From an uncultured Anaeroplasmataceae bacterium (GTDB taxonomy: Bacteria > Bacillota_I > Bacilli_A > Acholeplasmatales > Anaeroplasmataceae), in the NCBI GenBank assembly GCA_910584005.1, contig CAJTXR010000001.1:304827-368826 (forward strand): a stretch of 64,000 nt of DNA, given 5' to 3'. The position numbers and the translations under genes are program-made. Below are positions 53,602-63,905 of the stretch, piece by piece; position 1 is the first letter of the stretch; each line of letters begins with the position of its first letter. The notes beneath the pieces were generated by a model. The model saw only the letters and a program-made list of their open reading frames with translations, was not told where the DNA came from and ran no database searches.

Positions 53602-54528
53602 TTAAAAAGAATTAGAATTAAGGCAGTTTTTAACAACTTCTTTTACATTTTCATAACTACAAGACTGCAAAAAATCTTTTATATTCATATAAGATACAGA
53701 ATGTATTCGTTCTTCTTTGGATTTGGGATCTTGTGGATCCATAATTTTAAAGCATATAGGATAGATCCACTTAAGCACTAGATGATTATGATGATCAATA
53801 AAGCGAATGGAATAAGGAATTCCTTCTTTATAAAAGTTTTCTTTTTTTAGTATTATATTTGTTTCCTCATAGCATTCTCTGATTGCAGCATTAAGTCTAG
53901 TTTCACCAGACTCAATATGTCCTTTAGGCAAAGACAGTACTAAATTACCATAAATATTTTCTATGGTGCTAAGAATAAATTCTTTATAAAAAACAATAGC
54001 CATAGCACTTTCTTCTACTTTATACTCTTTTAAGTGGAACCAATAAAATTTTTTTCCATTGAAAGTTTTTTCATAGGTAGCACCACAAGAAAGTATTACC
54101 TTTTGAGAAGCAATATTTGATTCGTCAGCTGTTAATAATAGATGATGTATCCCGTAATCTAATGCAATTAAAAGAACCCTTTTTAAAGCTTGTTTCGCAT
54201 ATCCTTTATTTCGTTCCCACGGAGCAATGCAATACCCAATATGCCCTGCATAATTTAAAATAAATTCATTCGTTTCTCTTCTAAGATTAATCCCTCCAAC
54301 CATTCTTCCATCTACGTAAATCATATAATAGTTTGCTAAAACATAGTTTTTAGGTAATGTATCTTTGTTTTTACAGCATTTAATCCGTTCTAAAAATTTT
54401 TCAAATTCCAAATCATCTGGATTCATATTAGAAGGTATTTTTTCCTTTCCACATTCTTTTTTATAACGGCGTTCAAATTCACAAAATGCCTCTTTATCTT
54501 CAATCGTTAGTTCTTTTATTTCTATCAT
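53602..54528 (-). CDS. GNAT acetyltransferase-Nudix hydrolase fusion
   Basis: A 308-aa two-domain protein. The N-terminal GNAT domain has the acetyl-CoA loop IAPWERNKGYAKQAL (about 101-115) and the late strand NIASQKVILSCGATYEK. The C-terminal Nudix domain has a full box, GHIESGETRLNAAIRECYEE (about 207-226). Each alone is common; the fusion suggests that acetylation and nucleotide clean-up act on one substrate, which is not identifiable. Monocistronic. Confidence 0.87.
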   Translation of the reverse strand: MIEIKELTIEDKEAFCEFERRYKKECGKEKIPSNMNPDDLEFEKFLERIKCCKNKDTLPKNYVLANYYMIYVDGRMVGGINLRRETNEFILNYAGHIGYCIAPWERNKGYAKQALKRVLLIALDYGIHHLLLTADESNIASQKVILSCGATYEKTFNGKKFYWFHLKEYKVEESAMAIVFYKEFILSTIENIYGNLVLSLPKGHIESGETRLNAAIRECYEETNIILKKENFYKEGIPYSIRFIDHHNHLVLKWIYPICFKIMDPQDPKSKEERIHSVSYMNIKDFLQSCSYENVKEVVKNCLNSNSF

Positions 54529-54548
54529 ATTTTCCCCTTTTATATATT

Positions 54549-54583
54549 AAAAATCACTTTATTTATACCATAAAGTGATTTTT
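54549..54583. terminator. Terminator of the GLUG-like lipoprotein gene
   Basis: AAAAATCACTTTA/TAAAGTGATTTTT, 13-bp perfect arms with a 9-nt loop; able to act in both directions. Confidence 0.8.
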
Positions 54584-54644
54584 AATTCTACTTCAATTCT
54601 AACTTTTTTATACTTTGAACAATGAAGAATCGCTATATTTTTAT

Positions 54645-55748
54645 CTAATCAAAGGTATACCCAATGAGATTTCCTTTATACCCATTTCCAAGCAATTCAC
54701 CAGAAAAAGAGCAATTCTTCATATAATAAGTAACGGTTTTAAATCCCAAAATTCCTCCTGAAGCAAAAGCTCCTTTGATGTTACCCTCAACCTGGCAATC
54801 TTTAATTATATATCCAAATCCAGCAATTCCCCCTGCTGCATGATTTATAGATTGAACGTTTCCTTTAAAAGTACAACCTATTAATTTTCCATAACTTGAG
54901 CCTCCGATTACTCCACCACTTCGATCTTGAGAAATAATCGTTCCTTCAACTTTGCAATTCCTAATGACACTACGAATCTCTTGAGCGGCAATTCCCCCTG
55001 CACAAGAAGCCAGTTCGCCATCAAAATCACTTAGATTAATATTGACATTTTCTAATATGATTCCATCAATATAAGCTCCATCTAAGTTTCCAAATAATCC
55101 TCCATTACAGCCACCATATTTTCCATGGGGTATCGTTTTTGAAGACTGAATCGTTAAATTTTTTATTTTGTATCCCTTTGGATTTATAATTATCCCTTGA
55201 AAAGCATTTCTTTCATTTTGTTCAGTAGGAAGATTTCCAACTGGTTCCCAATTTTCGTATGATTTTAAATCAATATCATTTTTTAAAATATACCATCCAT
55301 TTTTATTTTGATTCATCTTCACTAAATCTTGAGCTTTGTAAATTTCAATTAAATCTTTATGGGTTGGATCAACTACATAAACGTTTGCCAACTGAGCTAA
55401 GTAACAAGTTTTTTCATTTTTACAATATATCTTTGCTTCTATGCTTGTTTTTCCCATCCCAGTTGCAGTAATTGCATTTTCCTTTACCGTACAAACATCT
55501 TCATTTTTACTATTGATGATGAGTTTCGTAATTGATAGATTTGTATCTTCTAATTGCTGTTTAAAATCGATGATTTGACTTTCTCCTTTATTGAGAAATA
55601 GATCATATATTTTAAATGAATCAAATGAATCTATCCCATTACTCCAATATTTATAATTAGATTGGCAGCTTGAACCAACTCCTATAAATATAAATGAAAG
55701 AAAAAGAAAACTTTCTATCGACAATATTTTAAAAAACTTTTTTAACAT
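54645..55748 (-). CDS. Lipoprotein with GLUG-like beta-helix repeats
   Basis: A 367-aa exported lipoprotein (lipobox VGSSC near residue 27). After an Ig-like part (about 45-125), residues 170-365 hold short repeats of GLUG or right-handed beta-helix type (GGLFGNLDGAYIDGIILENV, GGVIGGSSYGKLIGCTFKG, GGIAGFGYIIKDCQVEG, GGILGFK). Such repeats bind surface partners in IgA-peptidase- and adhesin-like proteins. I start at 55748, after GGGAGG. It follows the large PPC protein gene by 31 bp, so they are co-transcribed. Confidence 0.72.
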   Translation of the reverse strand: MLKKFFKILSIESFLFLSFIFIGVGSSCQSNYKYWSNGIDSFDSFKIYDLFLNKGESQIIDFKQQLEDTNLSITKLIINSKNEDVCTVKENAITATGMGKTSIEAKIYCKNEKTCYLAQLANVYVVDPTHKDLIEIYKAQDLVKMNQNKNGWYILKNDIDLKSYENWEPVGNLPTEQNERNAFQGIIINPKGYKIKNLTIQSSKTIPHGKYGGCNGGLFGNLDGAYIDGIILENVNINLSDFDGELASCAGGIAAQEIRSVIRNCKVEGTIISQDRSGGVIGGSSYGKLIGCTFKGNVQSINHAAGGIAGFGYIIKDCQVEGNIKGAFASGGILGFKTVTYYMKNCSFSGELLGNGYKGNLIGYTFD

Positions 55749-55779
55749 TTTAAAATTACCTCCCATAACTTTATGATTG

Positions 55780-58413
55780 TTATTTAGCTTGCTTAATCAC
55801 AAGACCATATACGGCATGATTATAATTAATACTTCCAGCTCCAATATAATACTTTTGATGAGCATTCAAGGTATATGCTATCCCTGCATGGTATGCAACG
55901 CCTCTTCCATATTCATTATATTCTAATAAATTGAAATTTGAATCGTAAAGATATAAGCATGGATATGCCCCATTACCTACATCTATGTTTGCACTGAAAT
56001 CTGTGTAGATATGATATGTTCCTGTAACGGTTGGTGTGAATGCATATATAACTGGTGTATGATCTATAGAAACCTCAATGGATTGACCTACAACTAGTTT
56101 TGGATATCCTTGCTTAATTTTCAAATCAAATGTTGCTGGTGTTCCCCTACGTCCTAACGCAATGATATAATAGTTATGCCCAGCCTGCAAGTTATAACAA
56201 ATAAGAGAATCCAAGCTTCCATTTCCATCATCGTCATACGCAAGAAGTTGGCCACTAGAATTAATTAAAATCAAATAAGGATCCCCCGAAATTTTGGAGG
56301 TATATATCTCATACTCTCCAGATGATGTTGGCGTGAATCTATAAGTCATATAATCCCCTTGATTTAAAGATACAGTCTGTTTCTCATTAAATTTTATTTC
56401 ATTAGAAGTATCTGGATTATACCCAATTTGCACAGTATAGTCATAATTATAGAAATAATCTTTTTCAAATGTTTCTATATAATATACATGGCCCGAAACA
56501 GCATTTACTACATGGCGATAAGAAATGTCTGTAGACTGATTTTGAGTTGCATCATGGATAATAATATTAGGGGATTGCACGCCATACCCTTGAATTAAAT
56601 ATGTACCACTCATAGTTGGAACAAATCGAAAGACTTGATGAGAAGAATCTGCCTTTACACTCTTAGAAGTATAGCCTTGTTCAACTATATCTTGAGTAAT
56701 ATCACAAACATGTTCATAGGAAGAAGTTTCATAAGTACCAATAGCACTTCCGTATTCGTAAATATCTCCAGATTCTTTCCAGCCAAATACCCAGGTTCTA
56801 TATGTATTATCTTCTAATATGTTTACAGAAACTGATGTAACTACGTTCATTTTATTGTAATTTGAATTTGAACGGCGAGCTACAACATATTTGGATTCTG
56901 CATAACCACCTCCAACATGAATCAATCTTGGATTATTTTCATCTGGAATTAATTGAGAGGAAACTGATTTAATTAAATTTCCATGAACCTGAATTTGGTC
57001 TGTGTTATTGGTTTCATAAGTTTCAATATTTGCTTCATTATCTTCTACCCAAGTATCCCTGCTATAAAAATATCCCCTATTTCCAAAACCATTATGCAAA
57101 GCTTCAACATATGCTCCTACATTTAAAATATCACCAACATATGGTACAAATCCAAATCCAAATTGTAAAGTATCCTTTGTAAAACTTCCTTCTTTTTTCT
57201 TTAATCCAACGCCTCTAGCATTGTATCTAGTTTGAATAATAAAAGCTCCATCATCTTCTTTTGCATCATATCCATTATCTCCTGGATTTAAAAGTGATGG
57301 ATTTGCAACTGTATGCTTAAATCCTATTTTATTAATAAAGTATTCTGCCGCATCATAATGGGTGTGTGGGTAGACAACTTTGGTAAGATTTGGATCATAT
57401 CCACTATTTGATGGAAAATCATCAACTGTACGATAACGATATTGAAATAATGGTGTAATTCTTGAGAAACCAGTTGTATTGCTAGGGAAGTTTGGTAACC
57501 GATTAAAAATGTCAAATACCATTACATCTGCATACTTATCTCCTCCGATTGTGCGTATAGTATTGACAAAAAAGCCATATGCTTTTCCAACATATATATG
57601 CACACCTGAAATGAAAAATAAATCTTTTGGAATAATTTGTACAATAGGATCATCTGTAATAAGATCATCTTTATGATAATTCCCAAAATAAGAAGTTGCA
57701 TATGCATGAATCAATCCATCTTCATTAGTATAAGAATCATAATTTATGGACTGAGCAGAACGATTCGCTTGAGATTGAATTAAAGATGGAGATTCACTTT
57801 CAAAATCTTTCCCTTTAGATTGAACACGAACGGATGCTTTTAATCTTGAAGATAATTCATCATTACCTAAAACCCAATCAATCGATATCCTTTCAAAGTA
57901 TTCAACTTCTTCATTCGCTAAATTAACTTTAATATTATATAATAATCTTAAACTTTCATCTCCATATTGAATGCACATTGTATATGTTTCAAATCCAGTA
58001 TCATTGGATGGTAAATATACGGCAATGAGCACAAACGGGTTCTGCAAATTATCTTCTACATATGTGTCTGCTTGAAAAAATCTTATATTATCATTTTCAT
58101 CTTTTATTCTGTAGAATTGAAAATGCGGAATTTCAATAATTCTTGTTTCAAAAAACAAAGTAATTTCATCATCCTGAATTTGAATTTGTCCCTCTAAATT
58201 TTTAATTTCAAACTCATATTGTGAATCAGAATAAGAATATCTTTCTAGCATGTTTACTGGCAATACCTCTGAGGCTATAGATGCTGGGTATGTTTGAGAG
58301 ATAGCCTCTTGATTTTTTTCTACTACTAGTGTAGTTAAAAAATAAAATAGCATAATACACATACAGGATGTAAAGAAAAAAGCACCTAGTTGAATTATCT
58401 TTTTTTTAAACAT
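55780..58413 (-). CDS. Large exported protein with PPC-like repeats
   Basis: An 877-aa protein with an N-terminal membrane/signal segment (about 10-30) and a largely unrecognised middle part (150-500). The C-terminal 300 residues contain three repeats of the bacterial pre-peptidase C-terminal type (SGTYLIQGYGVQSPNIIIHD; SGEYEIYTSKISGDPYLILI with LLAYDDDGNGSLDS; TGTYHIYTDFSANI). Such domains assist secretion or binding. No protease motif is visible. The leader is about 250 nt long, from a promoter at 58661-58689. Confidence 0.65.
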   Translation of the reverse strand: MFKKKIIQLGAFFFTSCMCIMLFYFLTTLVVEKNQEAISQTYPASIASEVLPVNMLERYSYSDSQYEFEIKNLEGQIQIQDDEITLFFETRIIEIPHFQFYRIKDENDNIRFFQADTYVEDNLQNPFVLIAVYLPSNDTGFETYTMCIQYGDESLRLLYNIKVNLANEEVEYFERISIDWVLGNDELSSRLKASVRVQSKGKDFESESPSLIQSQANRSAQSINYDSYTNEDGLIHAYATSYFGNYHKDDLITDDPIVQIIPKDLFFISGVHIYVGKAYGFFVNTIRTIGGDKYADVMVFDIFNRLPNFPSNTTGFSRITPLFQYRYRTVDDFPSNSGYDPNLTKVVYPHTHYDAAEYFINKIGFKHTVANPSLLNPGDNGYDAKEDDGAFIIQTRYNARGVGLKKKEGSFTKDTLQFGFGFVPYVGDILNVGAYVEALHNGFGNRGYFYSRDTWVEDNEANIETYETNNTDQIQVHGNLIKSVSSQLIPDENNPRLIHVGGGYAESKYVVARRSNSNYNKMNVVTSVSVNILEDNTYRTWVFGWKESGDIYEYGSAIGTYETSSYEHVCDITQDIVEQGYTSKSVKADSSHQVFRFVPTMSGTYLIQGYGVQSPNIIIHDATQNQSTDISYRHVVNAVSGHVYYIETFEKDYFYNYDYTVQIGYNPDTSNEIKFNEKQTVSLNQGDYMTYRFTPTSSGEYEIYTSKISGDPYLILINSSGQLLAYDDDGNGSLDSLICYNLQAGHNYYIIALGRRGTPATFDLKIKQGYPKLVVGQSIEVSIDHTPVIYAFTPTVTGTYHIYTDFSANIDVGNGAYPCLYLYDSNFNLLEYNEYGRGVAYHAGIAYTLNAHQKYYIGAGSINYNHAVYGLVIKQAK

Positions 58414-58642
58414 TTGATTTCACTCCTTACTTAATTAATAATTATTACAAAGAAAAAAATAATTTACTATTTTGAAACATATATTCAATTTTTAGATGAT
58501 GATAAGTATTTTTAACTTTTTTGGTTTGATCTTTTACTCTCCTTGAGTAACTTTTTTATTTCACCCTCCTCTTCTTAAATTACAATAACTTCAAATATGA
58601 CATGCCACTTTAATGAGAAATTTTGATTCAGTTTTTAAAATA

Positions 58643-58658
58643 ACTTAATTGGTTAAGT
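58643..58658. promoter_or_regulatory. Operator-like dyad downstream of the PPC-gene promoter
   Basis: ACTTAA-TTGG-TTAAGT immediately after the -10 box; 6-bp perfect arms. Confidence 0.35.
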
Positions 58659-58660
58659 AA

Positions 58661-58689
58661 ATGTTAACATAAAAATTTCACTTTGTCAA
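58661..58689 (-). promoter_or_regulatory. Promoter of the PPC/GLUG operon
   Basis: Minus-strand TTGACA (58689-58684), 17 bp, TAACAT (58666-58661). The non-coding stretch 58414-58938 otherwise contains only the terminator at 58828-58859, a small hairpin near 58538 and AT-rich sequence. Confidence 0.55.
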
Positions 58690-58827
58690 GGAGTAGCAAT
58701 TTAGGTGATAGAATAACCCAGTCTTATTGTATTTTTTTCAATTATGCTGTAATCATTACTCAAGGCTTATATCATTTTCTTGCCCAAATTTTAGCCCCCT
58801 TACTAAATCAAATTAAAAATTATAGAA

Positions 58828-58859
58828 AAACTCTGGAATTTTTGAATTTTCCAGAGTTT
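58828..58859 (-). terminator. Terminator of the large pectinesterase gene
   Basis: AAACTCTGGAA/TTCCAGAGTTT, 11-bp perfect arms, 10-nt loop, then TTCT on the minus strand. Confidence 0.8.
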
Positions 58860-58938
58860 AATTTAAATATTTTTAATCGTAATAAACATTTCAATTTAAA
58901 TTATTAATTACTTTTCTTTTTTAAGAGAAATTAATAAT

Positions 58939-61900
58939 TTATTCAACTATAATTACGATGGTTTCTATGTATGCTCCACCTGCAGCTCCTGTTATGATTA
59001 CTTCTGTGTTTTCTGTTGCTGTATATACAAGCTTATTTTCAACTAATGTATAGTCTTCGCCATTTAGTCTAACTCCACTTGAATATGGCATTGTTACTGT
59101 TAATGTTGAGCCTGCTGCTACTTTTATCTTTACTTCATTATCATTCTTTAATGCGATATATTGTCCATTATGGGCTACACAGTTTGTAAATGTAATTTCT
59201 TCTGTTGATTCTACTGCTTCTCCATCTGCTGGTTTTGTTGCTAGATTCGCAAATACATAATTTAATGTTTCAGCATATTTTGGAGCTTTTGTAATTACGA
59301 TGGTTTCTATGTATGCTCCACCTGCAGCTCCTGTTATGATTACTTCTGTGTTTTCTGTTGCTGTATATACAAGCTTATTTTCAACTAATGTATAGTCTTC
59401 GCCATTTAGTCTAACTCCACTTGAATATGGCATTGTTACTGTTAATGTTGAGCCTGCTGCTACTTTTATCTTTACTTCATTATCATTCTTTAATGCGATA
59501 TATTGTCCATTATGGGCTACACAGTTTGTAAATGTAATTTCTTCTGTTGATTCTACTGCTTCTCCATCTGCTGGTTTTGTTGCTAGATTCGCAAATACAT
59601 AATTTAATGTTTCAGCATATTTTGGAGCTTTTGTAATTACGATGGTTTCTATGTATGCTCCACCTGCAGCTCCTGTTATGATTACTTCTGTGTTTTCTGT
59701 TGCTGTATATACAAGCTTATTTTCAACTAATGTATAGTCTTCGCCATTTAGTCTAACTCCACTTGAATATGGCATTGTTACTGTTAATGTTGAGCCTGCT
59801 GCTACTTTTATCTTTACTTCATTATCATTCTTTAATGCGATATATTGTCCATTATGGGCTACACAGTTTGTAAATGTAATTTCTTCTGTTGATTCTACTG
59901 CTTCTCCATCTGCTGGTTTTGTTGCTAGATTCGCAAATACATAATTTAATGTTTGTGGATATTCCACAACAGCATCTTTTTCTAAAGCATCTAATGCTGT
60001 TTTTGCAGCAGCAATCGCTAAAGCTAAAGTCGCTTCATCTTCAGCAGCAAGAATTGCTGCCTTTTGGGCTTCTAAAGTTGTTTCATAATTCGCATTTTGA
60101 GTATACTTATTTGCTGGATATTCTTTATCCAATTTACTGCAAGCTTCTTCCTTCTTTTGCTCTAATGTCTTGAAAAGAACACCAACAAAACCTAAATAAT
60201 CACTTGAAGTTGCTTCAATAGTAACAACACCTGCATCAGTAATTTCATACAATACTATTTCTCCAGCACCATTTGCTACAATAGTCTTATTTCCTTCGAC
60301 GACAACGCCATTAAGCTTTACAGTTTGAATCTTTGAATAGTAACCAACTAATAAAGTAGTTGCTCTATCAACTTTGAATTCAATTTTAGCACCTGTATTG
60401 AATTTTAACCAGTTTTCAGCAGAGCCATTACTTGCACAATTTGTTAAAGTAAATTTATAGTATTGAATTGATGAATTACTTGCATCAATAATTGAGCCTG
60501 GTGTAATAATAGTTTCAATTCCTGTCTTTGCTGTATTATAATGAGATCCTTTGAATGTAACACCAACTGATTCTGTAATTTCAGCTGACTTATATTCTAC
60601 CTTAGCATATAAAATTGGGTTATTCTCCATAGTTACATCAAGACGTTCAATATCCCACATCCCTGTTGCAGTAAGAGCATATGTAAAATATTGTACTCCT
60701 GTTACTTCATCAACACGTTGAGATAATAATATTGCCTTTGACCCATCTGCATTCGTAATGGAAGGTGGATTTACCAATTGATTTTGTTGAGGAGCAACAA
60801 TTAAGGTAACTTCTGCATATTTTAGTGTAGCAAAAGATAATTTACCTGAACTATTTAATTTTAATCCATAATTGGTCGTAATCGTTGTCCCTGCAAGATT
60901 TTTAAATGTATACGATTTGCTAAGTTTCTTATTAGCAGAATTATTCACATCAAACATATCAATACCAGCAGCCCCAGTTTCTGTAGCAATGGTTGTAGTT
61001 GTTGTATACCATTCAATTGCCGTCCAATCTGGGATTGTAGGATTACATTCAACAGAAGCATATACATTACTTCCATCACAAGCAGTTGCTGTAATTGTAA
61101 CATTGCCTTCTGCTAAGAACGTAACCTTTCCTGTATATTGATCAACTATAGCAATAGATTCATCAGATGAAGTCCATAAAACAGATGTATTATTTACACC
61201 TTTTGGACCTATTTCAACCGTAAGATTTTGTGGAACACCAACAATCTGTTTTGGTTTCAAATTTTTAATAGTTATTGATTCAACCTTGTTATCTACAATT
61301 CCTGAATCAGGAATCACAACTATCTTTGTTATGTATGTTGTATCTTTTGCGGTAAGAACAAATGATCTAGCATTTTCATCATATACAATATAATCATTTT
61401 CAACCTCACTACCAGTAGAAGCATTATTGAAGAACATAATCATCTTGCCATCTTGTGTATCCGTAGTAGCTTCAGCTGTACCAGCATAATAGCCATATAC
61501 TTCAATATAGCACTTCCCATTTACAGGAATTTGAATTGTACCACCTGCTTGAGCAACATAATGTGTATTCCCATTATTGTCTTGGAATGTAAATCCATCA
61601 CATACAACTCCAGCTACTTCAGCTACTTTAAAATTATAAATTGTTGGAGTCCCCATCGTATCCCCATCTAATTTATCTGAAGATGTATCTTTTGTCACAT
61701 TCCAACCCATAGCAGTGATTAAAGCATTGATATCCCAGTTCGTAGTTGTATCAGTTACATATCTAAGTTTACCAGTATCAAATATTCTATTTATAATCGC
61801 ATTTCTTCCATTAAATTCTTTAGCTACAGTATTGGCATCTAAAATGTAATCTTTCTGACTCTGATTTGTTAATCCCATAGAATCAGCAGTTGCCTTATCC

Positions 61901-63516
61901 ATCTTCCATCCTACCATCGTTGGTGCAAATGGTGTTGCTATTTGAGTCTTATACCAAGGTCCATCTGTTAATTCAATATCTTCACATTTTGTGTTTATAT
62001 ATGCAACCTGATTATAGCATCCAGAACTCCATGGCGTACGAGCTAAATATGTTTTTTGCCCTTTTGCCTTTGCATCAGCAGATTCCTTTACAGTAGAATT
62101 ATAAATAACTAATCCTTTACCAAGCTTTAATGTTTCAGCCATTTTTGGTGCTGTGATATATGTATTATGTGTTTTAGCGGCCTCATCCCAGAGAGATACA
62201 ATTTCACAATTTTCATATAACGCTACTTTACCGCCTGCTTCCATCCAAATAAAGTCAACATCCCCTTCAATGTAACACCCATAGAACCAAGCCTTACCAA
62301 CTGTTCTTAATGTATCTTGATGGGACTTAAATCCACAATTATATGCAGCAGTATTTCCTGTTGTATCTGTTCCAAGAACCTCTGCTTGAACATCACCAGC
62401 ATGATCAGAACGATACCAATCGCTTTCTAAAGTCAAATTTTCAAGAATAATACTTGCAGATCCTTGAATGGATATTAAACAACGATTTTTAGAATCACAA
62501 CCTGTTTCTCCAGGCATTTTACTTCCATGCCCTTTAATGATTACCTCAGAACCATATTTAGCATCGGTAGAACCAAGAATTTGAATCGTTGCAGAGCCTT
62601 TATACATCAAGCCATTCTCATTATATGTACCTTTTCCAAGAGTAATTGTGTAAGTATCATTTGAATTTGTTGGTATTGCAGCAAATGCCTCTTTAATCGT
62701 TGAATGCTCAACTCCATTCATAAAGATCTTTCCATCTGCAACTCCAACCCTTGACCATTTTGCATATAAAGTTATATCCTCTACTACGATATCCGTTGAA
62801 AAGTCCCATTCGTTTGTACAATCGGTTTCCTTATACCAACCCTTAAATGTATATCCTTCTCTTGTCGGATCAGCTGGCTTTTCTACCTTGCCATTTTCTT
62901 CAACAGTTATCTCTGCTACACTACTTCCCTTTTGGCTATCAAAGCTTACCTGATAAGTAATGATATCTTTTTCCCATTTTGCATATAAGGTTATATCTTT
63001 TGTAACAATATCTGTTGCAAAATTCCATTCATTTGTACAAGCATCTTCTTTATACCAGCCTTTAAATGTATAATCTTCTCTTGTTGGATCAGTTGGCTTT
63101 TCTATCTTTCCATTTTCTTCTACGGTAATCTGTGCAACACTACTTCCTTCTTGACTATCAAAACTTACCTTATATGTTGTTGGAGCAGGATTGGCTTTCT
63201 TTTCCCACTTTGCATATAAAGTTATAGCCTTTGTTACAGTATCTGTTGCAAAATTCCATTCATTTGTACAAGTAGCTTCCTTATACCAGCCTTTAAATAT
63301 ATATCCTTCTCTTACTGGATCAGCTGGCTTAACCACATTTTTCCCTTTCTCTACCGTTTGACTTTGGATGGTTCCTCCGCCTTGTGTGTCAAATGTTATT
63401 GAAAATTTTTCAGTTTCAACAACAGGTGGCTTTTTGGGTTCATCTTTTTTACATGCAGTAAATGCAACCAAGCCAAAAATTGCTAAAACTGCAAAGAAAA
63501 AATATCTTTTTTTCAT
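58939..63516 (-). CDS. Multidomain pectinesterase surface lipoprotein
   Basis: A 1525-aa lipoprotein (lipobox FTAC, Cys22). Order: three InlB B-type repeats (about 38-253, each ending ITLYAKW), a CE8 pectinesterase domain (about 258-570; SHQDTLRTVGKAWF, GDVDFIW, YLARTPWSSG; the first conserved Gln is not clear), a beta-sandwich (about 610-740), a Big_2-like domain (VLWTSSDESIAIVDQYTGKV), more beta-sandwiches, a FIVAR-like helical part (about 1110-1175), and three essentially identical 114-aa domains at the C-terminus. It would de-esterify pectin at the cell surface, with the beta domains binding polysaccharide. Confidence 0.92.
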   Translation of the reverse strand: MKKRYFFFAVLAIFGLVAFTACKKDEPKKPPVVETEKFSITFDTQGGGTIQSQTVEKGKNVVKPADPVREGYIFKGWYKEATCTNEWNFATDTVTKAITLYAKWEKKANPAPTTYKVSFDSQEGSSVAQITVEENGKIEKPTDPTREDYTFKGWYKEDACTNEWNFATDIVTKDITLYAKWEKDIITYQVSFDSQKGSSVAEITVEENGKVEKPADPTREGYTFKGWYKETDCTNEWDFSTDIVVEDITLYAKWSRVGVADGKIFMNGVEHSTIKEAFAAIPTNSNDTYTITLGKGTYNENGLMYKGSATIQILGSTDAKYGSEVIIKGHGSKMPGETGCDSKNRCLISIQGSASIILENLTLESDWYRSDHAGDVQAEVLGTDTTGNTAAYNCGFKSHQDTLRTVGKAWFYGCYIEGDVDFIWMEAGGKVALYENCEIVSLWDEAAKTHNTYITAPKMAETLKLGKGLVIYNSTVKESADAKAKGQKTYLARTPWSSGCYNQVAYINTKCEDIELTDGPWYKTQIATPFAPTMVGWKMDKATADSMGLTNQSQKDYILDANTVAKEFNGRNAIINRIFDTGKLRYVTDTTTNWDINALITAMGWNVTKDTSSDKLDGDTMGTPTIYNFKVAEVAGVVCDGFTFQDNNGNTHYVAQAGGTIQIPVNGKCYIEVYGYYAGTAEATTDTQDGKMIMFFNNASTGSEVENDYIVYDENARSFVLTAKDTTYITKIVVIPDSGIVDNKVESITIKNLKPKQIVGVPQNLTVEIGPKGVNNTSVLWTSSDESIAIVDQYTGKVTFLAEGNVTITATACDGSNVYASVECNPTIPDWTAIEWYTTTTTIATETGAAGIDMFDVNNSANKKLSKSYTFKNLAGTTITTNYGLKLNSSGKLSFATLKYAEVTLIVAPQQNQLVNPPSITNADGSKAILLSQRVDEVTGVQYFTYALTATGMWDIERLDVTMENNPILYAKVEYKSAEITESVGVTFKGSHYNTAKTGIETIITPGSIIDASNSSIQYYKFTLTNCASNGSAENWLKFNTGAKIEFKVDRATTLLVGYYSKIQTVKLNGVVVEGNKTIVANGAGEIVLYEITDAGVVTIEATSSDYLGFVGVLFKTLEQKKEEACSKLDKEYPANKYTQNANYETTLEAQKAAILAAEDEATLALAIAAAKTALDALEKDAVVEYPQTLNYVFANLATKPADGEAVESTEEITFTNCVAHNGQYIALKNDNEVKIKVAAGSTLTVTMPYSSGVRLNGEDYTLVENKLVYTATENTEVIITGAAGGAYIETIVITKAPKYAETLNYVFANLATKPADGEAVESTEEITFTNCVAHNGQYIALKNDNEVKIKVAAGSTLTVTMPYSSGVRLNGEDYTLVENKLVYTATENTEVIITGAAGGAYIETIVITKAPKYAETLNYVFANLATKPADGEAVESTEEITFTNCVAHNGQYIALKNDNEVKIKVAAGSTLTVTMPYSSGVRLNGEDYTLVENKLVYTATENTEVIITGAAGGAYIETIVIIVE
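58951..59954 (-). repeat. Three essentially identical 342-bp tandem repeats (114 codons)
   Basis: Copies begin at 58951, 59293 and 59635 (period exactly 342); no base difference was noticed between them on reading. The third lacks the last 22 bp. They encode the C-terminal beta-domains of the pectinesterase, each with NCVAHNGQYIALKNDNEVK. Confidence 0.95.
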
Positions 63517-63590
63517 ATTATTCCATTCCTTTTTCTGATTTTTTATCTATATCTAACATAAAAAAATATAGACAAAATTAATGTATATAT

Positions 63591-63619
63591 ATTATATATA
63601 AAGAAAATGTTTTAGTCAA
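63591..63619 (-). promoter_or_regulatory. Promoter of the large pectinesterase gene
   Basis: Minus-strand TTGACT (63619-63614), exactly 17 bp, TATAAT (63596-63591), about 75 bp before the start. Confidence 0.7.
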
Positions 63620-63811
63620 TGCAGATTAAGAAAATTATTTTTAGTTATTTTTTTGATTATTATTAAAGCAAGAAAAAGCAAAGAGAAAAACGATTAAAAC
63701 TTTTTTTTTGAGATAGAAAATAGTCATATTTTTACTTATATGGTTTTGTACTATTATCAATCAATTTCCTTTTATCTTTTCTTGCCATTTGTAATTTTTT
63801 TGGTTAGCTTT

Positions 63812-63869
63812 ATAAAAAAATACCTCCATTTATTGTAACATAATTTGTCCAAAAATGGGGGTAAGTTCA
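63812..63869 (-). repeat. IS3-end-like repeat, copy 2
   Basis: Minus-strand TGAACTTACCCCCATTTTTG at 63869-63850, then ACAAATTATG and GTTACAATAAATGGAGGTAT; about 90 % identical to 46268-46330. No transposase is attached. Confidence 0.55.
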
Positions 63870-63905
63870 TTTTCTATGGCAAAGATATACTACTTTAATA
63901 CAATT

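Noticed and set aside
58683..58907. Rightward ORF of 74 codons in the gap before the pectinesterase
   Set aside because: It starts at a TTG inside the -35 box of the leftward PPC-operon promoter, runs through the terminator of the pectinesterase gene and lacks a ribosome site.
59889..60173. Rightward ORFs within the pectinesterase region
   Set aside because: Antisense shadows of a clear 1525-aa coding sequence.
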